Positions 54,541 through 63,471 of a stretch of DNA of 64,000 nucleotides are shown one piece after another. Numbering within the stretch: the first letter of the stretch is position 1; each line of letters begins with the position of its first letter. The stretch is from Dehalobacterium formicoaceticum (lineage in GTDB: Bacteria > Bacillota > Dehalobacteriia > Dehalobacteriales > Dehalobacteriaceae). Under the pieces are notes generated by a model. That model worked only from the letters and a program-made list of their open reading frames with translations, was not told the origin of the DNA and searched no databases. A program made the position numbers and the translations under genes. The stretch lies in contig NZ_CP022121.1 of assembly GCF_002224645.1 (NCBI RefSeq), positions 2,882,501 to 2,946,500 of the forward strand, written 5' to 3'.

Positions 54541-55677
54541 TTAACCTTTCAGTACCATATTATTCCGGTGGACGATATAATCATAATCTTTAAAGCCTAA
54601 GATTCCTTCAATATCCTGTGATTGATGTCCCATAATTTTTCGCACGTTTTCCCCATCATAATCTACAATACCCCTGGCTAATTCCTGATGATCAGCTGTC
54701 TGAATGCTAACGATATCTCCCGGTTCAAAATGCCCTTCCACGCCGACCACTCCAATGGGTAAAAGGCTTTTCCCTCCTGTGCAGATAGCTTCCCGGGCTC
54801 CTTGGTCCACTAATAAAACACCACGAATTTCAGCTCCGTAGGCAATCCATCTTTTTCGATGGTGCAGCTTGTATTCTTTGGGGAGAAAAAGAGTGCCCAC
54901 CTCCCGTCCTTCCAGGATATCATCAAATAGGGTCAGATCCTTTCCCTGGGTGATCACCGTGGGAATACCGGAATTACCGGCAATTCTGGCTGCCTGAATT
55001 TTTGTCTGCATCCCGCCGCTTCCCAATTGGCTCCCTGCCCCCCCGGCCAGAGCTTCGATCTCCGGTGTAATCTCCCGAATCAAAGGAATCAGTTGAGCAT
55101 CAGGACAGGTTTTTGGGTTCCCGGTATATAGACCGTCAATATCAGAAAGGATAATCAGCAAATCCGCATCTACCAGACCGGCCACCATGGCCGCCAGAGT
55201 ATCGTTATCCCCAAAACGGATTTCCTCCCAGGCTACCGTATCATTTTCATTAATGATGGGGATGATCCCCATGGTCAAAAGGGTATGCAAGGTATTCCTG
55301 GCATTGATATAACTCCTGCGCCGGGCAATATCCCCCTTGGTCAGCAAAATCTGAGCAATCGTTTGTCCGTATTCACTGAACATTTTCTCATACATATGAA
55401 GCAAAAGGCCTTGGCCAACAGCAGCAGCTGCCTGTTTTTCCGGAATGCTTTTGGGTTTTTTGCACATCCCCAGCTTATCACGGCCAACCCCTACGGCACC
55501 GGAGGTGACTAAAATGACTTCCTTGCCCTGATGCTCGGCATTAGTTAATTTGCGTGCCAATTTATCAATTAAGTCCAAATCCATTTTCCCTGTGCTGCAG
55601 GTCAATGTTGTCGATCCCACCTTGACCACGATTCTTTTTGCTGTGCTTAAGCAGCGTCTGGAAAATGATATCTCCAT
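54541..55677 (-). CDS. proB: glutamate 5-kinase with PUA domain
   Basis: First and feedback-regulated step of proline synthesis, 378 residues. The amino acid kinase domain starts RIVVKVGSTTLT and contains VTSGAVGVGRDKLG, FGDNDTLAAMVAGLVDADLLIILSDIDGLY and GGMQTKIQAARIA. The C-terminal PUA domain (about 280-378) has GVVGVEGHFEPGDIVSI. ATG at 55677 with AAAGG 9 nt upstream. Two-gene operon proBA. Confidence 0.97.
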   Translation of the reverse strand: MEISFSRRCLSTAKRIVVKVGSTTLTCSTGKMDLDLIDKLARKLTNAEHQGKEVILVTSGAVGVGRDKLGMCKKPKSIPEKQAAAAVGQGLLLHMYEKMFSEYGQTIAQILLTKGDIARRRSYINARNTLHTLLTMGIIPIINENDTVAWEEIRFGDNDTLAAMVAGLVDADLLIILSDIDGLYTGNPKTCPDAQLIPLIREITPEIEALAGGAGSQLGSGGMQTKIQAARIAGNSGIPTVITQGKDLTLFDDILEGREVGTLFLPKEYKLHHRKRWIAYGAEIRGVLLVDQGAREAICTGGKSLLPIGVVGVEGHFEPGDIVSIQTADHQELARGIVDYDGENVRKIMGHQSQDIEGILGFKDYDYIVHRNNMVLKG

Positions 55678-55913
55678 GATCCTCATCCTTTCTGCTCTTA
55701 ACTGTTCTTAATTATAACCGAATGGTAAAGGTATATTATTTCATTATATTTCATAGAGAAGAAAATTCAATTCTTTTTCACTTAAATAATGTTAAAATAC
55801 AAACTTTGACAAAATATGTTTTTATCTTCGGAGTAACCAGGAAAGTTTCGTATCAATGTTATCATGAGAAATCAGAAAAAATGACCTCATTGATACCTTC
55901 TGAAAGTAAAACA

Positions 55914-55948
55914 AAGAACCTCCACCGGAGGAAGAGTGGAGGTTCTTT
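55914..55948 (-). terminator. terminator of Big_5 surface protein gene
   Basis: AAAGAACCTCCAC and GTGGAGGTTCTTT form a perfect 13-bp stem around TCTTCCTCCG, followed on the minus strand by GTTTTACTTTCAGAAGG, another copy of the tail motif. Confidence 0.9.
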
Positions 55949-55981
55949 AGCGCTAGTTTCTGGATTTATTGTATATAAAGC

Positions 55982-58720
55982 TTATTTCGTGTTGATAAAC
56001 ACAGTCTTGACATTGTTATCCCAGCGCACATCAGCACCTAAAGATTCTCCGGCAAAGCGGAGGGGAATCATCACCCTGCCGTCAATGGAAACAGGAGGTA
56101 CATCCAGAGTAATCGCCTTGCCGTTACGATAGGCCGTGCTTCTTCCTACATAAAGAACCACCGTGTTATTGCCTAATTTCGCCGTAACCTTTTTCTCCGT
56201 TTGCTGATAATCCACAGTGGCATTTAAGGATTCGAACAGGGCACGGAAAGGAATCATCACCCGGCCGTTTTTCAAATAAGGATAGGCATCGGTAAATTCT
56301 ACATTATTACCGTTCACCAGGACCAGGGGACGAGCAGAGGTTCCTTGCAGTCTCACCGTGGTAAAGGACCAATTTACTGCCTTGACACTGATTCCATTAG
56401 AACCTTTGGCCTTGTCAGTAATGTAAACAGTATATTGAGTGTCAAATTTCAGATTGTTCTTAGGGTTCAGGGTAACCGTACGGTTGGTAGAATTATAACT
56501 CACATCCGCCGGGACCGACTGACCGCTTCTCGTTTCTCTCAGATAAACAGAAGAACTGTCAATGGTATTGGCCCTCATGGCCTGGGAGAAAGTGGCTCTG
56601 ATACTCTGCCCCACCGCCACATTTTGGGCACCGGAAGAAGGTACAAAGCTGCCGGCTGCCAATGTTTCCTTCTCTGTGGTAAAGATCCAGTTGGTGGCAG
56701 ACAATCTATTGCCGTCCTCATCCCGAATCCCGTTGGTTAAATAGATGCGATAATCCGTATCGCTTGCCAGATTGGATTTCGGCGTTAATGTCACCGTCCG
56801 ACTGGAATTTGAATAAGACAAGGTGGCATTGATATTAGTGGAGCTTCCAGCTTTGCGGAGATAAACCGTACTTCCTGTGATGGAAGAGGACCTTAGTTTT
56901 TGTGAGAATTTAATCGTGATTTCCTTGTCTACCGGAAAATCATCCTCTCCCGGTTCCGGATCCCGATCTCTGATATGCAGGTCATCCTCACTTATCGTAT
57001 CAAAGGACCATTGCTCTGCCGCAATATAATCACGATCAGAGTCCCGTACATCACTGGTAACATAAACGGTATAAGTTTCATCGTAATCCAATTCATTGCG
57101 CGGAGTCAATGTTACGACCCGAGTAGAGCTGTTATAACTCACATCCGCCTTGACAGCAGTATTGCTTCCGGACCGTCTCAGATAGATGCTGTCACTATCA
57201 ATGGAAGAAGTATTCATCGCACGGGAAAACTTAAAGCTCACAGTGCTTTCCACCGGTACATTCTTGGCATTAGGCGCCGGATTTTTACTGGAAATCGTCA
57301 CGGAATTGGCACTTCCCGTAGTAAAGCTCCAGTTGGTGGCGGAAACACCATTTCCTGACGAATCCTTAGCACCGCTAGTGACATAAACAGTATAAGAGGT
57401 GGATCTTGCTAAATCTGATCTGGGATCAAGGGAAACAGTACGAGTCGAACTATTGTAGTTCAGATCAGCGGATATTTTCGAACTGGAGCCTGCACGGGTA
57501 AGATAAATATTGTTCCCGTTAATCGTACCGGAATTCATGGCTTTGGAAAACTTAAAGGTAACGGTGGCATTTAACGGAATATTTTTCCCACCGGAGGCGG
57601 GATACTGACTCTGAACAGTCGGTGCCGACCCGGCGGTGGTGGTAAAGCTCCAGGAGCTTGCACCCAGCGTCTTCCCAGACGTATCTTTGATCGTATTGCC
57701 TGATACCGCTACCGTATATTGAGTGCCAAGTTCCAGAGATGAAATGGGATCAATGGTAATCGTCCCCTGACCTGCGCTGTTGGAACTGCGGGGAACAATG
57801 GTTGCCGGTATCGTACTGCTACCTTTTTTTAGCGTGACGGCACCGCCGGTCACTGTGTTTACATCCAAAGGTTTACTTAAGGTAATCACAATATCCGTCG
57901 TCACCGGTACATCCTTCGCCCCGGAGGCAGGTAACCGTTCTTCGATAGTAGGGTTGCTTGAGGGGTCAGAACCGGTGGTAAAGGACCAGGTGGCCGCGGA
58001 AATTCCATTTCCCGCTAAATCCTTCAGTCCATTTTCTCTTATGTTCACATTATAAGAAGTGTTATAGGAAAATCTGCTGCCCGGAGTCAAGGTAATCGTC
58101 CGTTGATCATTGCTCAGACTAATGCTGGCAGATTTCCCAGAAATGTAAATATTCGAAGATGTCACCGTGTTCGGGTCGATTTTTTCATTAAAGGTGACCT
58201 CAACCACATCGTTGACTGATACATTCTTGGCACCGCCGGCGGGAGACTGACTGCTGATTCTTGGTGCTGCGGTATCCATAGCTCCAATGGCCAGTGTGAA
58301 AGAAACCGTATCTAATAAGGTTTTGTTATTCCCTTTCATCCCATATAATACTAGTTCAATATTATAGTCTCTGTTTGCGGCAGAAAAAGTGTAGGGAGAG
58401 AAAGTGATGGAACTCCCGGAAATATCCCGCTCCGTAGAGAGATTCCCTGTCCCGGGATCCTGAATAGCCAGGCTGATACGATAACTGTCATAACCTGCTA
58501 CATCAATATTCGCCCTTAAAGTGTACTCCAAGTTCTGGACAAAATCCTGGTCAATGGTCTCCCCATTGATTTGATTTCTGTCATAGGAGGTACCGTTAAT
58601 GATCACCTTGGTAATCGTGTTGGATCCTGCTGCCAGACTCCCCACGGCGGTGAGCAAGAATAGACAGGCGCAGCATAAAACCAAAGCCCATACCTTGCTG
58701 TACTTCCTTTGTAAAATCAT
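55982..58720 (-). CDS. secreted protein with six Big_5 repeats and a copper amine oxidase N-like domain
   Basis: 912-residue extracellular protein. A Sec signal peptide (VLCCACLFLLTAVGSLAAG) precedes an N-terminal domain to about 150. Six SbsA-like Ig (Big_5) repeats of about 105 residues follow, each with the NVPV...FSxxMN...Y...ATNWSFTT pattern. A C-terminal copper amine oxidase N-like domain (LKNGRVMIPFRALFESLNATVDY and SIDGRVMIPLRFAGESLGADV) closes the protein; in Firmicutes this domain sits in cell-surface proteins and is not an oxidase. Probable role: cell-wall associated stalk or adhesin. Start ATG at 58720 with GGAGG 7 nt upstream; a TTG 18 nt earlier overlaps it. Monocistronic. Confidence 0.9.
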   Translation of the reverse strand: MILQRKYSKVWALVLCCACLFLLTAVGSLAAGSNTITKVIINGTSYDRNQINGETIDQDFVQNLEYTLRANIDVAGYDSYRISLAIQDPGTGNLSTERDISGSSITFSPYTFSAANRDYNIELVLYGMKGNNKTLLDTVSFTLAIGAMDTAAPRISSQSPAGGAKNVSVNDVVEVTFNEKIDPNTVTSSNIYISGKSASISLSNDQRTITLTPGSRFSYNTSYNVNIRENGLKDLAGNGISAATWSFTTGSDPSSNPTIEERLPASGAKDVPVTTDIVITLSKPLDVNTVTGGAVTLKKGSSTIPATIVPRSSNSAGQGTITIDPISSLELGTQYTVAVSGNTIKDTSGKTLGASSWSFTTTAGSAPTVQSQYPASGGKNIPLNATVTFKFSKAMNSGTINGNNIYLTRAGSSSKISADLNYNSSTRTVSLDPRSDLARSTSYTVYVTSGAKDSSGNGVSATNWSFTTGSANSVTISSKNPAPNAKNVPVESTVSFKFSRAMNTSSIDSDSIYLRRSGSNTAVKADVSYNSSTRVVTLTPRNELDYDETYTVYVTSDVRDSDRDYIAAEQWSFDTISEDDLHIRDRDPEPGEDDFPVDKEITIKFSQKLRSSSITGSTVYLRKAGSSTNINATLSYSNSSRTVTLTPKSNLASDTDYRIYLTNGIRDEDGNRLSATNWIFTTEKETLAAGSFVPSSGAQNVAVGQSIRATFSQAMRANTIDSSSVYLRETRSGQSVPADVSYNSTNRTVTLNPKNNLKFDTQYTVYITDKAKGSNGISVKAVNWSFTTVRLQGTSARPLVLVNGNNVEFTDAYPYLKNGRVMIPFRALFESLNATVDYQQTEKKVTAKLGNNTVVLYVGRSTAYRNGKAITLDVPPVSIDGRVMIPLRFAGESLGADVRWDNNVKTVFINTK

Positions 58721-58836
58721 AATAAAGCCTCCTCTCAATAAATCGCTTTTTAGCGTTTATATCTTAGACGTAGATTTTGGCAAAAGGGTTCCCAGATAAT
58801 TATTAAAATATTTTTAATAATTCAGTATTAATTACC

Positions 58837-59373
58837 TCATTTGACTAATTTATCCAATAGGTTCTGTTTTTCCAAAAGAAATAAGATTGGTGCCAAAAGC
58901 AGACCCCCTGTCACTCCTTGGGTGATATTTGGAATGACTCCTAATACTGCCACAGGAAATCCGTACAGAATGCTCTCAAAGGCCAGATAGCCCAAGACCA
59001 TCACTAAACTGCCTGAAAACACCGCCAAGGAAAATACAATCATTTTCTTGCTCTGACTAGGCTTATGTTTGGTCAAGGATAGATAAATCAGACCTACGAT
59101 CATGGCATCCATTGCCTTAATGATCAGGGAAGCCGGGGCGTAAATCACGTAACCCGCCAAAATGTCTGCCAGCAGGGATCCTAATCCGGCAGCGACAGCA
59201 CCATAGAGGGGGCCTAGAAGAATGCCGCAGAGATAGACGACACTGTCTCCCACGTGAATGTACCCTTTGGTAGGGGTGGGGATGCGTATCGCCATGGTGC
59301 CTACCACCACAAGGGCAGCCATTAATCCGGAATAAACGAGCAGCTTGAGCTTTGAAGTATTTGAAGTATTCAT
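58837..59373 (-). CDS. ECF transporter S component
   Basis: Substrate-binding membrane subunit of an energy-coupling factor transporter, 178 residues with about five to six helices. It begins LLVYSGLMAALVVVGTMAIRIP and contains GYIHVGDSVVYLCGILLGPLYGAVAAGLGS and the LAGYVIYAPASLIIKAMDA helix, matching the family of vitamin and related transporters that includes riboflavin-type S components (PF07155-like). No EcfA or EcfT genes are nearby, so it must share a module encoded elsewhere. Substrate not predictable; no riboswitch was seen upstream. Start ATG at 59373 with GGAGG 10 nt upstream; the ATG 18 nt earlier overlaps it. Confidence 0.9.
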   Translation of the reverse strand: MNTSNTSKLKLLVYSGLMAALVVVGTMAIRIPTPTKGYIHVGDSVVYLCGILLGPLYGAVAAGLGSLLADILAGYVIYAPASLIIKAMDAMIVGLIYLSLTKHKPSQSKKMIVFSLAVFSGSLVMVLGYLAFESILYGFPVAVLGVIPNITQGVTGGLLLAPILFLLEKQNLLDKLVK

Positions 59374-59511
59374 GATCTCTTCTCCTCCCATAGATTAAGA
59401 TAAAGTTGAAAAATATTCGGAGATAATCCAAGTTTTATCCGGATATCTTCTTATTGATAAATATTATAAAGCAAATTTAGTAAATTAAAAGTAGATTTTA
59501 TTCTTTTGTTC

Positions 59512-59540
59512 TTGACAAAATGTTTATTTCATAATAGGAT
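59512..59540 (+). promoter_or_regulatory. promoter of T-box/trpB2 transcript
   Basis: TTGACA (59512-59517) and TAGGAT (59535-59540) are separated by 17 bp. It would start transcription near 59547, about 350 bp before the gene and upstream of the T-box. Confidence 0.55.
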
Positions 59541-59565
59541 GATGCCAAGAACTTTGTTTATGAAC
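59537..59565. repeat. partial copy of hairpin repeat
   Basis: GATGATGCCAAGAACTTTGTTTATG matches the middle of the element at 5374-5441 (AATGCCAAGAACTCAGTTTATG) with few changes. The hairpin arm is missing. Confidence 0.45.
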
Positions 59566-59634
59566 CTGAAAATCCCTGAAAATAGATATTTATAAACCGT
59601 TGATTGAGAATAGTAACATTAAAGCAGTTTATCT

Positions 59635-59860
59635 TCAGAGAGTCGCAGATGGTGGGATTGCGGCGATAATGTTTATTGTGAATGGACTCAAGAGGGCGAT
59701 GCAGAAATGATTTTAAAAGTATGCGAGCCGGGAGCTTCACCCGTTATCAAGGGAGCGTGTATGATTGTACACGAAATGAGGGGCGTATTTTACGCAATTT
59801 GGGTGGTACCGCAGAGATCATAGTCTTTGTCCTAAAATTTAGGATAAAGGCTTTTTTTAT
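59635..59860 (+). promoter_or_regulatory. tryptophan-type T-box riboswitch
   Basis: tRNA-sensing leader. Stem I carries AGAGAGTCG, CAGATGGTGG (AG-box-like) and GCGGCG, and the specifier loop GAATGGACTC presents the codon TGG (59683-59685), so uncharged tRNA-Trp is the predicted signal. The T-box sequence GGGTGGTACCGC lies at 59801-59812 and would pair with the tRNA acceptor end in the antiterminator. A terminator with stem AGTCTTTGTCCTAAAATTTA then GGATAAAGGCT followed by TTTTTT ends at about 59858. It controls the TrpB2-like gene 37 bp downstream. Confidence 0.92.
59822..59860 (+). terminator. T-box controlled terminator
   Basis: AGTCTTT/AAAGGCT plus TCCTAAA/TTTAGGA stem with a run of seven T. 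It forms when tRNA-Trp is charged. Confidence 0.9.
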
Positions 59861-59896
59861 TTAAAATAATAAACAAAAAGAAGGGAAGGAACAGAA

Positions 59897-61267
59897 ATGG
59901 CAAATATACCTTATAAAATTTATTTATCGGAAGAGGAGATGCCCAAAGCATGGTATAATTTGAAAGCTGTGATGAAAGAACTGCCGCCCCCTTTTATTAA
60001 TCCTGCGACCTCAAAACCCTGCACAGCTGAAGAATTGAATCATGTTTTCTGCACAGAACTGGTGGATCAGGAACTGAACACAAGGGATCAATTCATTGAC
60101 ATTCCCGAAGAAGTGCACAATTTCTATAAAATGTATCGTCCTTCTCCTCTAGTCAGAGCTTATTGCTTAGAAAAAAAATTAGATACCCCGGCGGAAATCT
60201 ATTATAAATTTGAGGGCACCAATACCTCCGGTTCCCACAAATTGAACTCCGCTGCCGCTCAAGTTTTTTACGCAAAGAAGCAAGGGCTGACCTCGTTGAC
60301 CACAGAGACAGGTGCCGGCCAATGGGGAACCGCCTTGGCGATGGCTTGTGCTTATTACGATATGCCTTTAATGGTCTATATGGTGAAGGTTTCCGCAGAA
60401 CAGAAACCCTACCGTAAAGCCGTCATCGAAACCTATGGCGGCAAGGTCATCCCCTCCCCCTCTGTTACCACGGAGATTGGCAGAAAAATCCTGGCTCAGC
60501 ATCCTGACACAGGCGGTTCCTTGGGCTGTGCCATTTCTGAAGCCCTGGAAACCTCCATGAAGAAAGAAAACTGCCGTTATGTCCTGGGCAGCGTGCTGGA
60601 TCATGTCCTGCTCCATCAGTCCATTATCGGGGAAGAAACGAAAGCAGCCTGTGAAAAATATGAGATTCAACCTGATATCCTGATCGGCTGCGCCGGCGGC
60701 GGATCCAATTTCGGCGGTTTGATTGCCCCCTTTATGGGAGAAAAAATTGCCGGCAAAAATAATATGGAGATCATTGCCGTAGAACCGGCCTCCTGCCCTT
60801 CTCTGACCCGGGGCAGATATGCCTTTGATTTTGGCGATACGGGACAAACGACACCTTTGATGAAAATGTACACCTTAGGTTCCGGCTTTATCCCTTCTCC
60901 CAACCATGCGGGAGGATTGCGTTTCCATGGGATGAGCCCCATCGTTTCCAAGCTATACCATGACGGCTATTTCAGCGCCCGTTCTGTAGAGCAGACCAAG
61001 GTCTTTGATGCGGCGACCTATTTTGCCCGCTGCGAAGGCATCCTCCCGGCACCAGAATCCGCCCACGCCTTAAAAGTGGCCATGGACGAAGCTATTAAAT
61101 GCAAAGAAACCGGTGAGAAGAAAACCATTCTTTTCGGACTAACCGGTACCGGGTACTTTGATTTATCTGCCTATATGAGCTATAACGACGGCACCATGGA
61201 AGATCACATACCCAGTGATGAAGAACTGGAAAAGGGCTTTGCCACCCTGCCCCAGGTGGAAGCATAA
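59897..61267 (+). CDS. trpB: TrpB2-type tryptophan synthase beta chain
   Basis: PLP enzyme of 456 residues in the TrpB2 branch (longer than the about 400-residue TrpB1), which makes tryptophan from indole and serine, often without TrpA. The PLP lysine is K115 in NTSGSHKLNSA, the catalytic Glu is E137 in TETGAGQWG, and the phosphate site is GCAGGGSNFGG near 258. The N-terminal segment with ELPPPFINPATSKPCT and RPSPLVRA is typical of TrpB2. The ATG has GGAAGG 8 nt upstream. No trpA or other trp gene adjoins it. Its tryptophan T-box means it is switched on by tryptophan shortage, supporting a role in salvage of indole. Confidence 0.94.
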   Translation: MANIPYKIYLSEEEMPKAWYNLKAVMKELPPPFINPATSKPCTAEELNHVFCTELVDQELNTRDQFIDIPEEVHNFYKMYRPSPLVRAYCLEKKLDTPAEIYYKFEGTNTSGSHKLNSAAAQVFYAKKQGLTSLTTETGAGQWGTALAMACAYYDMPLMVYMVKVSAEQKPYRKAVIETYGGKVIPSPSVTTEIGRKILAQHPDTGGSLGCAISEALETSMKKENCRYVLGSVLDHVLLHQSIIGEETKAACEKYEIQPDILIGCAGGGSNFGGLIAPFMGEKIAGKNNMEIIAVEPASCPSLTRGRYAFDFGDTGQTTPLMKMYTLGSGFIPSPNHAGGLRFHGMSPIVSKLYHDGYFSARSVEQTKVFDAATYFARCEGILPAPESAHALKVAMDEAIKCKETGEKKTILFGLTGTGYFDLSAYMSYNDGTMEDHIPSDEELEKGFATLPQVEA

Positions 61268-61291
61268 TAGAAAAATACGAGTAAAAAATAT

Positions 61292-61335
61292 GACCGGTCA
61301 CGAGAGGGTAACAACCCATCAAGGCCGGTCTCTTT
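61292..61335 (+). terminator. terminator after trpB2
   Basis: GACCGG and CCGGTC form the outer stem with inner GGT/ACC pairing, followed by TCTTTAATATTT. Confidence 0.7.
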
Positions 61336-61484
61336 AATATTTAAAAACCATCTGGTCATCACGGGATTTTTCCACCTTGGAAATTCTTTACTCCATATTA
61401 GATCTGCAAAAATTAATCGTCATGATCTTACCGAGTTATGCTATAATAAAATTTAAGTTGCGCACTTAGGAGGTAAAATGGATT

Positions 61485-62276
61485 ATGGATAATAAATTGA
61501 ATTTGCTTATATTTAGCCCTACCGACACGACAGCTAAGACTGTCCGGGCAATCGCCCATGGAATCAACGAAAATTTCAGCGAATATAATATCACCTTGCC
61601 TGATAATCGTAATTCGGAGATCATTTTTAATGAAAACGATGTGGTCATCATTGGAGTGCCTGTCTACGCAGGAAGAGTCCCGGCATTATTGTCCGATTAC
61701 TTTACAAAAATAAAAGGGAACCATACCCTCGCTATATTCGTCGTGGTGTATGGGAACAGGGATTATGATGATGCTTTGTTAGAACTGAAAAACATCTTTG
61801 AGGAACGTGGTTTTATGGGGATCGCAGCCGGTGCTTTCATCGGGGAACATTCTTATACCAACAAAGTTGGAACCGGGAGACCGGATCAGGCTGATTTGGA
61901 ACTGGCTCGGAATTTCGGCATTAAGATTAGAGAAAAATTAACACAACTCAAGGATCATCCTGGGACTGAAACGGCTGCACTAGCTGTTAAAGGAAATTAT
62001 CCCTATAAAGAAAGAACTTCGATGCCGCCTACTAAGCCGGAGACAAGTGATCAGTGCATCTCTTGCGGCATTTGTGCGGAAAATTGCCCAACGGGAGCGA
62101 TTGACATGAAGGATTACAGCGAAGTAGATGCTGCAAAATGCATCAGATGCTGCAGCTGTGTGAAAAAATGCCCGGTTGATGCGAAAGCGTACAATCACGA
62201 GCTTGTCCAAAAAATTACCCAAAACCTGATTGAAAAATTCAGCATGGTAAGACATGAACCTGAGCTTTTTATTTAA
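61485..62276 (+). CDS. EFR1-type flavodoxin/ferredoxin fusion protein
   Basis: 263-residue electron-transfer protein. A flavodoxin-like N-terminal domain (LNLLIFSPTDTTAKTV, IIGVPVYAGRVPALL) binds FMN, and two 4Fe-4S motifs occupy the C-terminal part: C191, C194, C197, C201 (CISCGICAENCP) and C219, C222, C225, C229 (CIRCCSCVKKCP). This EFR1 layout is common in anaerobic Firmicutes; the partners are mostly unknown. The ATG at 61485 has AGGAGG 11 nt upstream. An ATG closer to that site opens only a 4-codon frame (ATG GAT TAT GGA TAA). Confidence 0.93.
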   Translation: MDNKLNLLIFSPTDTTAKTVRAIAHGINENFSEYNITLPDNRNSEIIFNENDVVIIGVPVYAGRVPALLSDYFTKIKGNHTLAIFVVVYGNRDYDDALLELKNIFEERGFMGIAAGAFIGEHSYTNKVGTGRPDQADLELARNFGIKIREKLTQLKDHPGTETAALAVKGNYPYKERTSMPPTKPETSDQCISCGICAENCPTGAIDMKDYSEVDAAKCIRCCSCVKKCPVDAKAYNHELVQKITQNLIEKFSMVRHEPELFI

Positions 62277-62341
62277 TTCGAATGATTATAGCATAGAATG
62301 AAATCTATACTTCGATTGCATGCACACAGGGAGGGATATTG

Positions 62342-62620
62342 TTGTATACGGTACCGGTAATAATGCTGTTCGTTGGTATAGGGCTTCTGGTCTATGGATT
62401 GATGAACCCAAAATCCAATGAAAGTAATGATGCCAAAGTTAATATTCTGCAAAAAAAAGTAAAAAAAATGATCAATAAGACTCCTTCTGCTAATTCTTTA
62501 CAGGTGATAGAATTGCATAATCAAGGCTATTCTTATGGTGAAATTTCCGATATGCTGAATATGAATATCGGATCCGTGCGTCTGATTGTAATGAGATATA
62601 TAAAGGGGAACCAATCATGA
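62342..62620 (+). CDS. small membrane protein with C-terminal helix-turn-helix
   Basis: 92-residue protein: one N-terminal transmembrane helix (VPVIMLFVGIGLLVYGLM), a charged linker and a C-terminal helix-turn-helix of sigma-70 region 4 type (LQVIELHNQGYSYGEISDML then NMNIGSVRLIVMRY). It starts with TTG, with GGAGG 7 nt upstream (a TTG one codon earlier is the alternative). It overlaps the next gene by four bases, so the two are coupled. Unknown function; a membrane-tethered DNA-binding or regulatory role is possible. Confidence 0.75.
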   Translation: MYTVPVIMLFVGIGLLVYGLMNPKSNESNDAKVNILQKKVKKMINKTPSANSLQVIELHNQGYSYGEISDMLNMNIGSVRLIVMRYIKGNQS

Positions 62621-63048
62621 AAATTTCTCGCAAATATTTTCTTGGATTAGGATCAGGATTAATCATCAGCTCCTTGATTATTTTTATCATGTTGGGCAGC
62701 GGAACCTGGCTCTCGGCAGATGAAATGGAGAAATTCAAAGCAGAGTATGTATCCCTCCAGCAAGAAAATAACTCTGCTAATAATTCTCAACAGAAATCCT
62801 CAAATGAAATTGATCCTTCTCTTACCCAAAAGATTCAGTTTACTGTACCCAGTGGAGCAGGTGCAGGAAAAATTGCTGATTTATTGGTGCAGCAAGGCAT
62901 CATCACAGATAAAAAGGCATTTTTGGACGCAGTGGACCAATTAGATATGGCTGATAAATTTCAAACAGGTACATTTACCCTCAGCAAGGATCAATCCGAA
63001 CTCGAAATTATCAACATTCTTATTAAGTCTCCCGATAAAAAAATATGA
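62617..63048 (+). CDS. membrane-anchored MltG N-domain-like protein
   Basis: 143-residue protein with one transmembrane helix (LGSGLIISSLIIFIMLG), a Gln/Ser-rich linker and a LysM-like domain (FTVPSGAGAGKIADLLVQQG then IITDKKAFLDAVDQLDMADKF...GTFTLS) similar to the N-terminal part of endolytic transglycosylase MltG (YceG). The catalytic Glu-bearing domain is absent, so it should not cut peptidoglycan. ATG overlaps the preceding stop. Such short YceG-like proteins are seen in spore-forming Clostridia. Followed by a bidirectional terminator. Confidence 0.8.
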   Translation: MKISRKYFLGLGSGLIISSLIIFIMLGSGTWLSADEMEKFKAEYVSLQQENNSANNSQQKSSNEIDPSLTQKIQFTVPSGAGAGKIADLLVQQGIITDKKAFLDAVDQLDMADKFQTGTFTLSKDQSELEIINILIKSPDKKI

Positions 63049-63055
63049 ATTAAAG

Positions 63056-63104
63056 AAAACGCTGACATGAGCAAAAATGAAATTAGCTCTGTCAGCGTTT
63101 TTTC
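63056..63104. terminator. bidirectional terminator between convergent genes
   Basis: AAAACGCTGACA and TGTCAGCGTTTT form a perfect 12-bp stem with T runs on each side. It serves both the MltG-like gene (plus) and the DUF1657 gene (minus). Confidence 0.9.
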
Positions 63105-63109
63105 GTTTC

Positions 63110-63316
63110 TTAAAATCCTTTGTATTGCGGCTCCTGCTGTTCAATTTGCTGAACCCTGCCTTCCACTTGGTGAATAACCTGCTGAGTGGTCTGGGCTGCG
63201 TACTCAAAGATTGTTTTTGCTTCCTGGTTTTGAGTGCTGAGAGCAAATTGCTCCAGACTGGCCTGAGCGCCTTTTAATGATGCCAGACAAGTTTTTACAT
63301 CGGAAGAAACTGTCAA
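63110..63316 (-). CDS. DUF1657 protein
   Basis: 68-residue helical protein of the DUF1657 family (TVSSDVKTCLASLKGAQASL...EAKTIFEYAAQTTQQVIHQVEGRVQQIEQQEP). Members occur in sporulating Firmicutes next to spoVA-type or DUF421 genes. Start TTG at 63316 with GGGAGG 10 nt upstream. It is divergent from the DUF421 gene, sharing a 155-bp promoter region. Confidence 0.88.
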   Translation of the reverse strand: MTVSSDVKTCLASLKGAQASLEQFALSTQNQEAKTIFEYAAQTTQQVIHQVEGRVQQIEQQEPQYKGF

Positions 63317-63471
63317 GTTTTGATCACCTCCCTGCCTTTGATACCTTATTAGTATTTGTTCGTTTTTAAAAACTAATAAGTGGAATTATATGGCACCTTT
63401 TCTAAGCATGAAACTTCCTTTCCTATGAAATAATAGAATGAATAAATGATTCACGGGGAGGTGTGTTTTTC

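Noticed and set aside
58837-59373. Tryptophan transporter role for the ECF S component because the T-box is adjacent
   Set aside because: It is transcribed away from the T-box and has its own start region; the T-box acts only on the plus-strand gene.
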